NCBI RefSeq assembly: GCF_900149685.1
Contig: NZ_LT702999.1
Location: forward strand, 124,001-188,000
From: Erythrobacter sp. Alg231-14
GTDB lineage: Bacteria; Pseudomonadota; Alphaproteobacteria; Sphingomonadales; Sphingomonadaceae
Direction of reading: 5' to 3'
Length of the DNA: 64,000 bases
Part shown: piece by piece, positions 25,291-34,450 of the stretch
Layout: each line of letters begins with the position of its first letter
How positions within the stretch are numbered: the stretch's first letter is position 1
Translations under genes and position numbers: made by a program
Notes under the pieces: generated by a model
What the model was told of the DNA's origin: nothing
Database searches by the model: none
Seen by the model: the letters and a program-made list of their open reading frames with translations, nothing else

Positions 25291-27486
25291 ATGAACCATT
25301 CGAGCGACAACACCCCAGCCGGCGAGAACGCAGCGAGCGCTGCATACTACGAATTGCGCGCCGCCGGGACATTTCTGGCGATCGAAGCGACCCCATCGCA
25401 CCGACCGATTATCGTTTATGCCGGACCGGATATCGCCGGGGCCACCGCTTCGGATCTGACCCTGCTCTCCAGCAGCCAACATGCACCCGGCAGCGCATCT
25501 GTTCCAGTTCCTGCGTCGATTATGAATGAATTGGGCGGCGGTATGTCGGGTCCGGCGGGTTTCACCGGGCACCGCGATGGCCGCGATTGGGAAGTGTATC
25601 TGCGCGTCGCCAATGTCGAAACACACGACAGCAATCGCATCATCATTCACTGCGAAGACGCCCGATTGAGATTGGCCGCCACCCACACATTCACCATCGA
25701 TCCGGCCACCGGCATTTTGACGGCGAACACTCAGATCGAAAACCTCAGCGATGCAATCTTCGAAATCGATTGGTGCGCCGCTCTATGTCTACCCTTCAAT
25801 CCTGAACTCAGTCGCTTTTTGAGTTTCACCGGGCGATGGTCGGGCGAATTCCACATTGAGGAAATCCCCGCCTTTCAAGGAAGCATCCTGCGCGAGAACA
25901 CCCGTGGCCGTACCAGCCACGATGTGTTTCCCGGCGGGATCCTGGCTGCACCAGAAACCACTCAAACATCCGGCCCCGCCGCCGCATTCCACCTTGCATG
26001 GAGCGGCAATCACCGGATGCGGGTGGATCGACACAATGACGGACGCGGTTTCGTTCAATTGGGCGCATTGAATTGCCCCGGCGAAGTTCGATTGGCCGCG
26101 CAGGAAACCTATCGCACGCCCGACATGCTCGTCGCGTGGTCCAACCACGGTTTTAACGGTGCTTCCCATGCGTTTCACGATCACATCGCTGTGAACGCAA
26201 TCGACGCCCGCAGTCAGACCAAGCCTCGCCCGGTCCATTACAACACATGGGAAGCGGTCTATTTCCTGCATGATGAGGCGACCCTGATCGAATTGGCCGA
26301 AAACGCCGCCAAAGTGGGCGCGGAACGGTTCGTGCTGGACGATGGATGGTTTGGTGGGCGCCGCCACGATGCCGCCGGGTTGGGCGATTGGTTCGTGTCG
26401 AAAGATGTCTATCCCGACGGATTGCACCCCTTGGTGAATCGGGTGCGGGAATTGGGCATGGAATTTGGCCTTTGGTTTGAACCGGAAATGGTCAATCCCG
26501 ATAGCGACCTTTACCGCGCGCATCCCGATTGGGTTTTGCACGCGAGCGGCGTCGATGCCGTGCCGTTTCGCGGTCAAATGACGCTCGATCTGACGAAAGA
26601 CGCGGTGTTCGATTATTTGTTCAGTGCGATTGGCGATTGCGTGACCGAATACGCGATCGATTACATCAAATGGGACATGAATCGCGACACCCATCACCCC
26701 GCCAGCGATGGCGTGTTGAGCGGCGGAAGAGCGGCAATGCATCACCAAACAGAGGCGGTGTATCGATTGATGCGAGCGTTGCGCGACGCGCATCCTCAAC
26801 TTGAAATTGAAAGTTGTTCTTCGGGCGGTGCGCGCGCCGATTTTGGCGTCTTGCGCCACACTGACCGCGTATGGACATCCGACAACAACGACGCGCGACA
26901 ACGGCAAGTGATCCAACGCGGTGCGTCTCACTTCTTCCCATTGCGTGTCTTGGGCAGCCATGTGGGGCCCAAACGGTGTCATATCACTGGGCGGCGATTC
27001 ACTATGGCGTTCCGCGTGGCGACGGCCGTGTTTGGTCACATGGGGATGGAGCTGGATTTACGTCAGGAAAACCCCGCCGACCTCGCCGTGTTGAAAGCCG
27101 GCATTGCGCTCTATAAAAACCATCGGGCATTGATCCATCACGGGCGGTTTTGGCGGCTCGACACAACGCCGGAAACCAATGCCGTGGGTTGTGTATCGAC
27201 GGATCACAAAGAGGCGCTGTTCTCTTACGCAAAATTGGACACCGAGGTTGCAACGCATCCACGCCGGCTGCGTTTCGTGGGGCTGGACCCGGCGATGCAA
27301 TATCGCATCCGCATCGTCTGGCCCGATCGCAATCCATCGATCAGCACGCCGTCCATCATTGATGCGGTCGATTTGATGGGGGATGGCGCGGTGTTCTCTG
27401 GGTCGACATTGATGGAGTTTGGTGTTGTGCCCCCGTTGATTTTCCCTGACACGTGCCTGTTCTATCATCTCAAATCCGAGGACTAG
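25291..27486 (+). CDS. Alpha-galactosidase, glycoside hydrolase family 36
   Basis: 731 residues, usual for GH36. An N-terminal beta-supersandwich (~1-320) leads into the catalytic barrel opening NTWEAVYFLHDEATLIELAE and FVLDDGWFGGRRHD. The nucleophile Asp is in YIKWDMNRD, and the acid/base Asp is in VWTSDNNDARQR; SCSSGGARADFG lies between. There is no signal peptide, so it hydrolyses imported alpha-galactosides such as melibiose or raffinose in the cytoplasm. The ATG at 25291 is chosen over an in-frame TTG at 25282; neither has a strong ribosome site. galT follows 4 bp later, feeding released galactose into the Leloir pathway. Confidence 0.95.
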   Translation: MNHSSDNTPAGENAASAAYYELRAAGTFLAIEATPSHRPIIVYAGPDIAGATASDLTLLSSSQHAPGSASVPVPASIMNELGGGMSGPAGFTGHRDGRDWEVYLRVANVETHDSNRIIIHCEDARLRLAATHTFTIDPATGILTANTQIENLSDAIFEIDWCAALCLPFNPELSRFLSFTGRWSGEFHIEEIPAFQGSILRENTRGRTSHDVFPGGILAAPETTQTSGPAAAFHLAWSGNHRMRVDRHNDGRGFVQLGALNCPGEVRLAAQETYRTPDMLVAWSNHGFNGASHAFHDHIAVNAIDARSQTKPRPVHYNTWEAVYFLHDEATLIELAENAAKVGAERFVLDDGWFGGRRHDAAGLGDWFVSKDVYPDGLHPLVNRVRELGMEFGLWFEPEMVNPDSDLYRAHPDWVLHASGVDAVPFRGQMTLDLTKDAVFDYLFSAIGDCVTEYAIDYIKWDMNRDTHHPASDGVLSGGRAAMHHQTEAVYRLMRALRDAHPQLEIESCSSGGARADFGVLRHTDRVWTSDNNDARQRQVIQRGASHFFPLRVLGSHVGPKRCHITGRRFTMAFRVATAVFGHMGMELDLRQENPADLAVLKAGIALYKNHRALIHHGRFWRLDTTPETNAVGCVSTDHKEALFSYAKLDTEVATHPRRLRFVGLDPAMQYRIRIVWPDRNPSISTPSIIDAVDLMGDGAVFSGSTLMEFGVVPPLIFPDTCLFYHLKSED

Positions 27487-27490
27487 AGCT

Positions 27491-28573
27491 TTGACTGCAA
27501 CCATCCCGCTCGCCCGCTCAATCGGCGGTCGCCCAGTGCACCGGCGCGATTTCGAAAAGGCCGATGGTCGGATGCTCCGGCTTTATGGGCGGGAACACCA
27601 TGTTCTAGAACCGTCCCTGCAATCGGCCGATGATCTCGCCCAAGGGGGGGAGCTGCGCTATCATCCGCTGCGCAACGAATGGAATGTTTATGCCGCCCAT
27701 CGGCAGAACCGGACATTCAAGCCGTCCGCCGCCGATGATCCCCTGGCCCCTACTGTACCCGGCGGTCCGGAAACTGAGATCCCGTTTTCCGATTTTGAAT
27801 TGGCGGTTTTCGAAAACAAATTTGCCGCTTTCCATCCATCCGCATCACAAGCGGCGACGTTGGCCGGGATAAACGCGGAACCGGCGCGCGGCGCCTGCGA
27901 TGTGGTGGTTTACGATCCGGCCGGATCAGGCAACCTCCATTCGATCGGCGCGGATCGCAGACAGGTTCTGATTGCGGCATTGATCGACCGATATGAGGCC
28001 TTGTTCGCGGCCGGATGCCAGTATGTCCTGCCGTTTGAAAATCGCGGCGATGAAGTTGGCGTCACCCTGCACCATCCCCATGGCCAGATTTACGGATTTG
28101 AACGGGTTCCATTGGTGCAGCAACGGGCGGTGGATGCATTTGCCGCTGGCTATGACTTATCCGCTGAAATCACCGCTGCGATGCCCGATTATGGATTGGC
28201 CGAAGCGGGCGGCGTGGCCGCATTTGTTCCACGATTTGCGCGTTTCCCATTCGAAGTGTGGGTTGCGCCGCGCGCTTGTAGAGCCGGACCGTGGGCCTGC
28301 ACCGACGAGGAATTGGAAGGGCTCGCCGCGATGATGGGTGAAGTGACGCGGCGATACGACGCGATCTTCCAACAACCCGCCGCGACGATGATGGCGCTTC
28401 ATGCAGCGCCCAATGCCGGAACAAAGGGATACCATTTCTCAGTACAATTTTACCCGCTTTTGCGGGCGCCGGGGCGGGTAAAATATCTTGCTTCGGTGGA
28501 ACAACACACCGGTGTGTTCACCGTTGACGTGATGCCGGAAACGGCGGTTAAGGCGCTACGCGATGTCGGGTAA
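27491..28573 (+). CDS. galT: Galactose-1-phosphate uridylyltransferase
   Basis: Exchanges UMP between UDP-glucose and galactose-1-phosphate; 360 residues. The active-site motif HHPHGQIYGFE is intact, with the uridylylated His as the second of HPH. RYHPLRNEWNVYAAHR and FENKFAAFHP are family segments. The usual zinc-binding CPxCP is DPLAP here, so both Cys are missing, suggesting a zinc-free or differently stabilised form. The start is TTG at 27491, with GAGG about 10 bp upstream; the first downstream ATG would remove family sequence. It ends 11 bp inside galK. No galE is present in the window. Confidence 0.94.
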   Translation: MTATIPLARSIGGRPVHRRDFEKADGRMLRLYGREHHVLEPSLQSADDLAQGGELRYHPLRNEWNVYAAHRQNRTFKPSAADDPLAPTVPGGPETEIPFSDFELAVFENKFAAFHPSASQAATLAGINAEPARGACDVVVYDPAGSGNLHSIGADRRQVLIAALIDRYEALFAAGCQYVLPFENRGDEVGVTLHHPHGQIYGFERVPLVQQRAVDAFAAGYDLSAEITAAMPDYGLAEAGGVAAFVPRFARFPFEVWVAPRACRAGPWACTDEELEGLAAMMGEVTRRYDAIFQQPAATMMALHAAPNAGTKGYHFSVQFYPLLRAPGRVKYLASVEQHTGVFTVDVMPETAVKALRDVG

Positions 28574-29600
28574 AATGGTGCATGCTTCCGCCCCAGGGCG
28601 GGTCAATTTGATCGGCGAACACATTGATTACAATGGCGGAATGGTCTTACCAGCGGCCCTATCCATCGGTTTGGAGGTTGATCTAACGCCGCGCGATGAT
28701 CGATCGATCACTGTGGCGGCCAACGCATACGATACCGTCGCAAACCGCGGTTTGGATCAAGCGGCATCGGAACATTGGTCGGATCCGGCGGTGGGCGCAG
28801 TCCAACGCGCGCATGCCCTCAAACTGATTGATGGCGGTGCGGATATCGCCATCCGGTCAACCATACCGCAAGGATCCGGCCTATCCTCCTCCGCCGCTTT
28901 GATCGTGGCCATTTTAAAAGCAGCCCGTGCGTCCCACGGATCAGACATATCCAACACCCAAATCGCGGTCGAGGCCCGGCGCGTTGAGAACGAATATATG
29001 GGGGTGCCGTGCGGGATCATGGATCAAATGGCGGTTTCCTTAGCCACTCCGGGAACGGCCATGGCGCTCAACACGACATCGCTAGACCACAGCCTTGTCG
29101 CGCTGCCGAAAGATCACGCCATTGTCGTGGTGCATTCGGGCCTCACGCGGAAATTGACCGATGGGCGTTATGGCGCGTTGAAAGGGGAATGCGACACAGC
29201 AAAGGCGCATTTCGGAACCGATGACCTATGCGCGTTGAACCCGGATGACATTGCCACGTCAGATTTGGCCGATCCGTTTCGCAAACGCGCATTGCATTGC
29301 GCGACCGAACATCGTCGAGTTTTGGACGCAATAGATGCATTGAAGTCGGGCGATATCGCGGCATTGGGCGCGGCCATGAACCAAAGCCACGTTTCGATGC
29401 GCGACGATTTTGAGATGTCTCTACCGGCGATTGACGCCTTGGTCGCCGATGCAGTCGCATTGGGCGCAGATGGCGCGCGATTGACCGGCGGCGGGTTTGG
29501 CGGATGCATAGTTGCCGTTGTTGCCAAGGATCGGCACGATGCATGGCTGAACCAATTGTTGGGCCGTCATACGGGCGCCCGATTTATCGGCGCAGTTTGA
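28563..29600 (+). CDS. galK: Galactokinase
   Basis: Phosphorylates galactose at C1 with ATP (GHMP kinase); 345 residues. The galactokinase signature is GRVNLIGEHIDYNGGMVLP (about 12-30). The ATP loop is IPQGSGLSSSAAL, and the third GHMP motif is LTGGGFGGCIVAVV. VPCGIMDQMAV supplies the catalytic Asp. The start overlaps galT by 11 bp, implying translational coupling. A strong terminator follows 17 bp after the stop. With the alpha-galactosidase and galT it makes a three-gene Leloir operon; mutarotase and epimerase must be elsewhere. Confidence 0.96.
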   Translation: MSGKMVHASAPGRVNLIGEHIDYNGGMVLPAALSIGLEVDLTPRDDRSITVAANAYDTVANRGLDQAASEHWSDPAVGAVQRAHALKLIDGGADIAIRSTIPQGSGLSSSAALIVAILKAARASHGSDISNTQIAVEARRVENEYMGVPCGIMDQMAVSLATPGTAMALNTTSLDHSLVALPKDHAIVVVHSGLTRKLTDGRYGALKGECDTAKAHFGTDDLCALNPDDIATSDLADPFRKRALHCATEHRRVLDAIDALKSGDIAALGAAMNQSHVSMRDDFEMSLPAIDALVADAVALGADGARLTGGGFGGCIVAVVAKDRHDAWLNQLLGRHTGARFIGAV

Positions 29601-29617
29601 ACCCGACGACTACATAG

Positions 29618-29657
29618 AAAAAGGGGGGCGGCCATTTGCATGACCGTCCCCCTTTTT
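29618..29657. terminator. Bidirectional intrinsic terminator
   Basis: A 14-bp stem (29618-29631 with 29644-29657) with one G-T pair and a 12-nt loop. The arms are AAAAAGGGGGGCGG and CCGTCCCCCTTTTT, so each strand ends in a T-run. It sits between galK (plus) and the autotransporter stop (minus) and can end both transcripts. Confidence 0.93.
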
Positions 29658-29676
29658 GTGTTCGTGATCGGACCGC

Positions 29677-32600
29677 TTAGAACGCAACCCGCGCCGTCAC
29701 ACGGCCGGAATGCGCGTCATAACCATCTGCGAAATCGCCCAGATATCCGACTTCGATGGAGAATGTTTCGGTCACATCCATGCTCGCGCCCGCGCCCAAT
29801 TCAAAACGGGTTTGTTCGCGATCCGGTGAGATCACCGTAACCGCGCCCAATTGCGCCGAGGTCAGGTTAAATGTCCGCGCGTCATCGCCCAAATCTTGCA
29901 CCACGGTGCCTTGGACAAAGCCGCTAAATTGCGGCGACAATTCGCCCGAAAGCGCCAATCCGCCGCGCAATTCGACAAAGTTTGCATCGTCGCGTGCGAC
30001 GTTCAATGCAAAACCACCCGCTTCGACCGCATCATCGAACCCAATCGTTGCGCCGTTCACGCCCAATGATGGGGTCAATGCGAAACTGTCATTCGGCAAA
30101 AGATCAAAACCGACCGTCGCACTGTAGGCAAAGCCATCGAAGTCATAGGCCGAATTGATCGCGCCCAGTGAGCCACCGCGCTGATCTTCGATTTCACCGC
30201 TCAGATAAGCGATTTCCCCGTTCAGGAAGCCACGTTCTGCAAAATTGGCCGCGAAATAGCCGCCCACTTTGATGCTTTCAATTTCGGTTTGCCCGCCAAC
30301 AACAGCGCCGTTCAGATTGTCGTTTTCGATATCGGCATAGCTCGCGATCAGACCAACACGGCCCATGTCTCCGACCATAAAGTCACCGCCAACTGTGAAG
30401 ATCGTTTGATCGCTTTCATACGCGCCCGACGTTGATGACAAGGCATCTTGATCGGCGCCGCGCAGGATGAATTGACCCCAGATGCCCGTGCCTTCGCCAG
30501 CCAAATGCCGGTTTAGGGCGTCGCTTGCGGCGGTGGAGGTTTCAAAGATTTCGCGCGCCGCGCCGTTGTTCAATGTTGGCAGGGCATCGATTGCCAACGC
30601 TTCGAAGGCGTCAACATCCGGCAAGCCGTTGATGAGGTCGAAATTGTCCTGGCTTAACGTGCCTGCATTCAACGCAGTCGTGATGGCGGAACCGAATGTG
30701 ACCAAATTGGAATCGGCCGATGTGATCAGTTGATTGACCGCGTTCACTTGCACCGAAAGCGAGCCAACCACGGGGACATAATCGACCAACAAATCATCAT
30801 CGATGATGTTGATCGTTCCGCCGTTGTCGGTGAACCCGGTGCCGTCTTGGAGGACCAAGACCGTTTGACCAACTAACGCCACGTCGAGCGGCGTTTCGAT
30901 GGTGACGGTGCCGGTGTCTTCCAATGTGATCGACCCAGTGGATGTCAGCGAGTCAACACCAAGACCAAGGACAACTTCACCAGCGATGGCAACATCGCCA
31001 TCCACCGTGCGATCGCCGCTGATACGGGCATCGTTCAAGGTGCCGCCAAGGTCGGATCCGAACTGGAATGTTTCGAACCCACCGAAATTGTCCGCATCAA
31101 GCGTGCCGGCGATAATGGCCGTATCTGCGCCCGCGCCGCCAAGGATCATTCCAGCGACGGACGAGTTCGATCCTTCGAGGATGAAGGTGTCATCGCCGCC
31201 TTCGAGATCAACATTGCCGGTGACCGTCGCGCCGGTCCATTGTTGGAATTCGCCATTGCCGTCACCCAACAACACCGCATCACCCATTAGCCCTTCGATG
31301 GACCCAAAGTTGACGACGGTGAGTGCGCCTGTGCCGGGGCTTGAAATGCCGGCAATGTCACCGGAAATCGAACCGCCCGCTGCGTTGGTGATCGAACCGT
31401 TGTCGAACAACACGCCCGCGCCGCCGGCCGTGCTTTCGATCGTGCCGGAATTGTCCAGCGAGATCGCGTCGGCGGTGTTCGAACTTTCAATGGCATTCGC
31501 AGTCGCGCTGCTGATGGTGCCTGCATTGGTGATCACTGCCAAGTTGCCCGCCGCGATTGCGGGGCCGTCTTGCGATGTGATCGAACCGGTCGCTGCGTTG
31601 TCGAGCGACAATCCATCACCGGCGGCAACACCGACAAAGAACGAAGAGATCGTGCCGCTGTTGGTGGCGTTGAAATTGTCACCAGCCGCAACCGCGATAA
31701 AGGCGTCTTCGCCCGCGCTGATCGTGCCGGAATTGACCAACACAACATCGTTCACCCCATCGGCGTTCAATGTTGTGCCGAAACCGCCGGTGCTGCTGAT
31801 CGTGCCTTCATTGGTCAGGCTGGATCCATCGCCTGAAAAGCGAATGGCATCATCGCCGCCCGATGTCAGCGTGCCCGAGGCTGAGTTGGTGACGATCGCG
31901 ACACCGCCAATATCAAAGATACGCGCCAAATCAGCCGTGATAGTTCCGGTATTGTTGACGGTGGCATCGCCGGTGATGGTTACGGCTTGTGCGCCGTCGC
32001 CTTGGGTCGTGATCGATCCGGCATTGCTAACATTGCCCGCGCCCAAAATCACAACACCGCCGGCATTGTCGCCTTGGGTTGATACGACGCTGTTCGCGGT
32101 GAGGGTGACCGTGGTGGCATCACCGCCAATGATCGCAATGGCATCGTCACCGACGCTGGAGATTGAGCCGTCATTTTCGACCGTGCTGTTCGCGCCGACG
32201 ATGACCACACCCAAATTGCCGCCGCTGGTCGCAACAGAACCGGTGTTGGTGAAAGTGGCGTCGTCGAGCATCGACACGCCAATGGCCAGATCGCCCGTTG
32301 TTGTGATCGAGCCAGTGTTGACGAGGGTGCCCCCGTCCAAAAAGTCGACGCCAATGCCAGCTTCGCCCGTGGTTTGGATCACGCCATCATTTTGAACGAC
32401 ACCGTCATTTTCTAACGCAACGGCAAAGCCGCCGTCACCCGTTGTCGAAATCTCGCCTCCGGCAGCATTGTTGACCGTAACACCGTCACCCAAACCGAAC
32501 ACGCCGAGTGAATTTTCACCACCTGTTTGGATAATGCCGTTGTTGTTAACGACCGAATTGTCGCGCACTTCCAACGCGTCGGATGCGTTGGCTCCCGTGG

Positions 32601-33609
32601 TTGCGACGGTGCCGTTGTTGGTGATGGTCGAATCCGCCAAGGCCCGCACGCCCACCGCTGTATCGCCGCTGGTGGTGATGCTGCCATCGTTCACAATCGT
32701 GCCGCGCAGTAGAACGGAGACCCCGCGCGCTTCATCGCCGGATGTCGCGATCGATCCGCTGGCGGTGTTGGTGAAGGTTGCGTCGTTCCGCATACCAACG
32801 CCAATCGCGCTCGCCCCGCCGGTGACGATGTTGCCCGAATTGGTGACCGTCCCGGTTTCTTGCGTGTCGATGCCAATGCCGAAATCGCCAAAGGTTTGGA
32901 TCAAGCCATCATTGGTGATGTTCGCATCGTTCAAAACCGCAATGCCAAAGCTGGCCTCACCGCTGGTAACAATGGTGCCGGTGGATGTGTTGGTGACCGT
33001 GATGCTATCGCCCGCGCCAAACACGCCGAACGATTCCGCCCCATCCGTTTGCACCAGGCCTGAATTGGTAAAAGTGGCCCCTTCTGACAACGAAATGGCG
33101 TCAGAGAAATTGTCGCCGCTGGTGTAGATCGTGCCGTTGTTGGTCAGCGCGGAACCAGCCCCCACTTCGACCGCGACCGAGAATTGACCGGTTGTCTGGA
33201 TGAAACCGTCATTGGTGACATTTGACCCCGCCCCGGCCAACAAGCCACCATCGAAATCACCCGCTGTCTGGATCGAACCATCAACGCCGCCCGTGACAGC
33301 GCCGGTGATCACCACCGGGCCTTGAACAACCGAACCGTCTTGAATGTCGAGGCCCAGAGGCGCGTCGGTGAAATCCAGAAAGCCATCGGCGTCTGTACCC
33401 GGTGCGCATGTGACCACGCCGCTGACAATCGCGCATTCTTCGACATTGGCCGGAACAGCCGGCGCCGTGGGCGTCGGTGCAGCGATCAGGGGCGCGGGTG
33501 CGGATTGCGCAAAGACCGGTGCGGCCATGCCAACAGAAAGCCCGACCGACAAAGCAAGCGCCGAAGCACCGCCAATGGCGCGGATTTTGATCGAAGAAGA
33601 GTTGGTCAT
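29677..33609 (-). CDS. Autotransporter (type Va) with long beta-helix passenger
   Basis: 1310 residues. The start at 33609 gives a signal peptide ending PVFAQS (about residue 34); the longer frame to 33681 does not. A short N-terminal region has a Cys pair, ECAIVSGVVTC. The passenger (~70-1040) is built of dozens of ~18-24-residue turns such as VTNDGFIQTTG, FTNSGLVQTDG and ITNDGLIQTFG, typical of right-handed parallel beta-helix. The last ~268 residues, from GTGIWGQFILRGADQDAL on, form the outer-membrane barrel, ending with the aromatic SGRVTARVAF. No protease or adhesion motif is recognised. Passenger function unknown; surface exposure or shedding is inferred. Convergent with galK. Confidence 0.9.
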   Translation of the reverse strand: MTNSSSIKIRAIGGASALALSVGLSVGMAAPVFAQSAPAPLIAAPTPTAPAVPANVEECAIVSGVVTCAPGTDADGFLDFTDAPLGLDIQDGSVVQGPVVITGAVTGGVDGSIQTAGDFDGGLLAGAGSNVTNDGFIQTTGQFSVAVEVGAGSALTNNGTIYTSGDNFSDAISLSEGATFTNSGLVQTDGAESFGVFGAGDSITVTNTSTGTIVTSGEASFGIAVLNDANITNDGLIQTFGDFGIGIDTQETGTVTNSGNIVTGGASAIGVGMRNDATFTNTASGSIATSGDEARGVSVLLRGTIVNDGSITTSGDTAVGVRALADSTITNNGTVATTGANASDALEVRDNSVVNNNGIIQTGGENSLGVFGLGDGVTVNNAAGGEISTTGDGGFAVALENDGVVQNDGVIQTTGEAGIGVDFLDGGTLVNTGSITTTGDLAIGVSMLDDATFTNTGSVATSGGNLGVVIVGANSTVENDGSISSVGDDAIAIIGGDATTVTLTANSVVSTQGDNAGGVVILGAGNVSNAGSITTQGDGAQAVTITGDATVNNTGTITADLARIFDIGGVAIVTNSASGTLTSGGDDAIRFSGDGSSLTNEGTISSTGGFGTTLNADGVNDVVLVNSGTISAGEDAFIAVAAGDNFNATNSGTISSFFVGVAAGDGLSLDNAATGSITSQDGPAIAAGNLAVITNAGTISSATANAIESSNTADAISLDNSGTIESTAGGAGVLFDNGSITNAAGGSISGDIAGISSPGTGALTVVNFGSIEGLMGDAVLLGDGNGEFQQWTGATVTGNVDLEGGDDTFILEGSNSSVAGMILGGAGADTAIIAGTLDADNFGGFETFQFGSDLGGTLNDARISGDRTVDGDVAIAGEVVLGLGVDSLTSTGSITLEDTGTVTIETPLDVALVGQTVLVLQDGTGFTDNGGTINIIDDDLLVDYVPVVGSLSVQVNAVNQLITSADSNLVTFGSAITTALNAGTLSQDNFDLINGLPDVDAFEALAIDALPTLNNGAAREIFETSTAASDALNRHLAGEGTGIWGQFILRGADQDALSSTSGAYESDQTIFTVGGDFMVGDMGRVGLIASYADIENDNLNGAVVGGQTEIESIKVGGYFAANFAERGFLNGEIAYLSGEIEDQRGGSLGAINSAYDFDGFAYSATVGFDLLPNDSFALTPSLGVNGATIGFDDAVEAGGFALNVARDDANFVELRGGLALSGELSPQFSGFVQGTVVQDLGDDARTFNLTSAQLGAVTVISPDREQTRFELGAGASMDVTETFSIEVGYLGDFADGYDAHSGRVTARVAF

Positions 33610-33830
33610 GTTTAAGCCTCTAACGGTGAGAAACGGGGGTACGGTCACGTGTGGGGCGCGCTTGAGCATAATTGTGCGCAAACTGGTGCGACCCGCTTTG
33701 CAGGCTTGGAGGTATTCATAGAATATTACTGATAAATGAAGGCAGTACTGGCCCTTAGTCGGACCGAATTAACCACGCATTCTCATCGAAAATTCAGGGT
33801 GTTTTCAGAGCGATCGAGCCGCCCAGAATT

Positions 33831-34283
33831 TCAGCCTCTTCCCCGGTACGGAGCGACCCCTTGGTCGGGCAACCATAGGTCGGATGGCGGTGCGCCGGTC
33901 TGCCAAAAAACGTCGATTGGGATGCCGCCGCGTGGGTACCAATATCCGCCAATTCTTAACCATTTCGGCTGCATTTCTTTGGCCAAACGTTGCCCAATTC
34001 CCACAGTTACGTCCTCGTGAAAGCCGTTGTGATTGCGGAAACTACCTAGGAACAATTTAAGGCTCTTGGATTCGACGATGGCGTCGCCCGGCGCGTAATC
34101 GATCACGAGATGCGCAAAATCAGGTTGGTTCGTAACCGGGCACAAGGATGTGAATTCAGGCGCGGCAAAACGGACCAGATAAAGCGATCCCTCTCTGGGA
34201 TTGGGCACATAGTCCAAGGTTGCGTCTTCGGGCGATGTGGGCAGAGGCGTGTCTTTGCCCAAAAAGGCGGGTGTGGTTTCCAT
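33831..34283 (-). CDS. queF: NADPH-dependent 7-cyano-7-deazaguanine reductase
   Basis: Reduces preQ0 to preQ1 in queuosine synthesis. 150 residues, the single-domain (type I) QueF. The nucleophilic Cys is in [13 protein letters not shown]. The QueF motif is [21 protein letters not shown], split here as ESKSLKLF and [10 protein letters not shown], with catalytic Asp/His nearby. [18 protein letters not shown] closes the tunnel fold. The start [15 protein letters not shown] at 34283 fits family N-termini; the frame runs to 34418 without support. No preQ1 riboswitch is visible upstream. It is single, with no other que gene adjacent. Confidence 0.95.
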   Translation of the reverse strand: METTPAFLGKDTPLPTSPEDATLDYVPNPREGSLYLVRFAAPEFTSLCPVTNQPDFAHLVIDYAPGDAIVESKSLKLFLGSFRNHNGFHEDVTVGIGQRLAKEMQPKWLRIGGYWYPRGGIPIDVFWQTGAPPSDLWLPDQGVAPYRGRG

Positions 34284-34450
34284 GCCGCGCTGTTGCCGTG
34301 AAAGATGCCGTGTTGCAAGCGAGGAACTGGACGCCGCCGTTTTGCGTCTTATGTCAGAGAGCCCCACGGTCGGACCGGTGACCGATTGGACATCGCAATG
34401 GTCAGACCCGAAATGCAAACGCTTAAAACGGCCAACGACACGCTAAACGC

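Noticed and set aside
25048..25686. 212-codon minus-strand frame across the galactoside control region
   Set aside because: Overlaps the alpha-galactosidase 5' end and the promoter region, has no family features, and its start lies inside the opposite gene.
25789..27039. 416-codon minus-strand frame
   Set aside because: Antisense shadow of the GH36 alpha-galactosidase, whose catalytic motifs are intact on the plus strand; the shadow has no recognisable domain.
30899..32395. 498-codon open frame on the plus strand inside the autotransporter
   Set aside because: It is antisense to the repeated passenger; low-complexity Ser/Pro/Val composition reflects codon bias of the repeats, and the true minus-strand frame has signal peptide and barrel.
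29677..33609. Regular repeats resembling a CRISPR array
   Set aside because: The repeats are in frame, vary in length and sequence, and encode beta-helix turns; there are no constant repeats with unique spacers and no cas genes.
34237..34446. 69-codon plus-strand frame between queF and the proline-rich gene
   Set aside because: Its first part is antisense to queF, and the remainder has no known features; possibly a remnant but not supportable.
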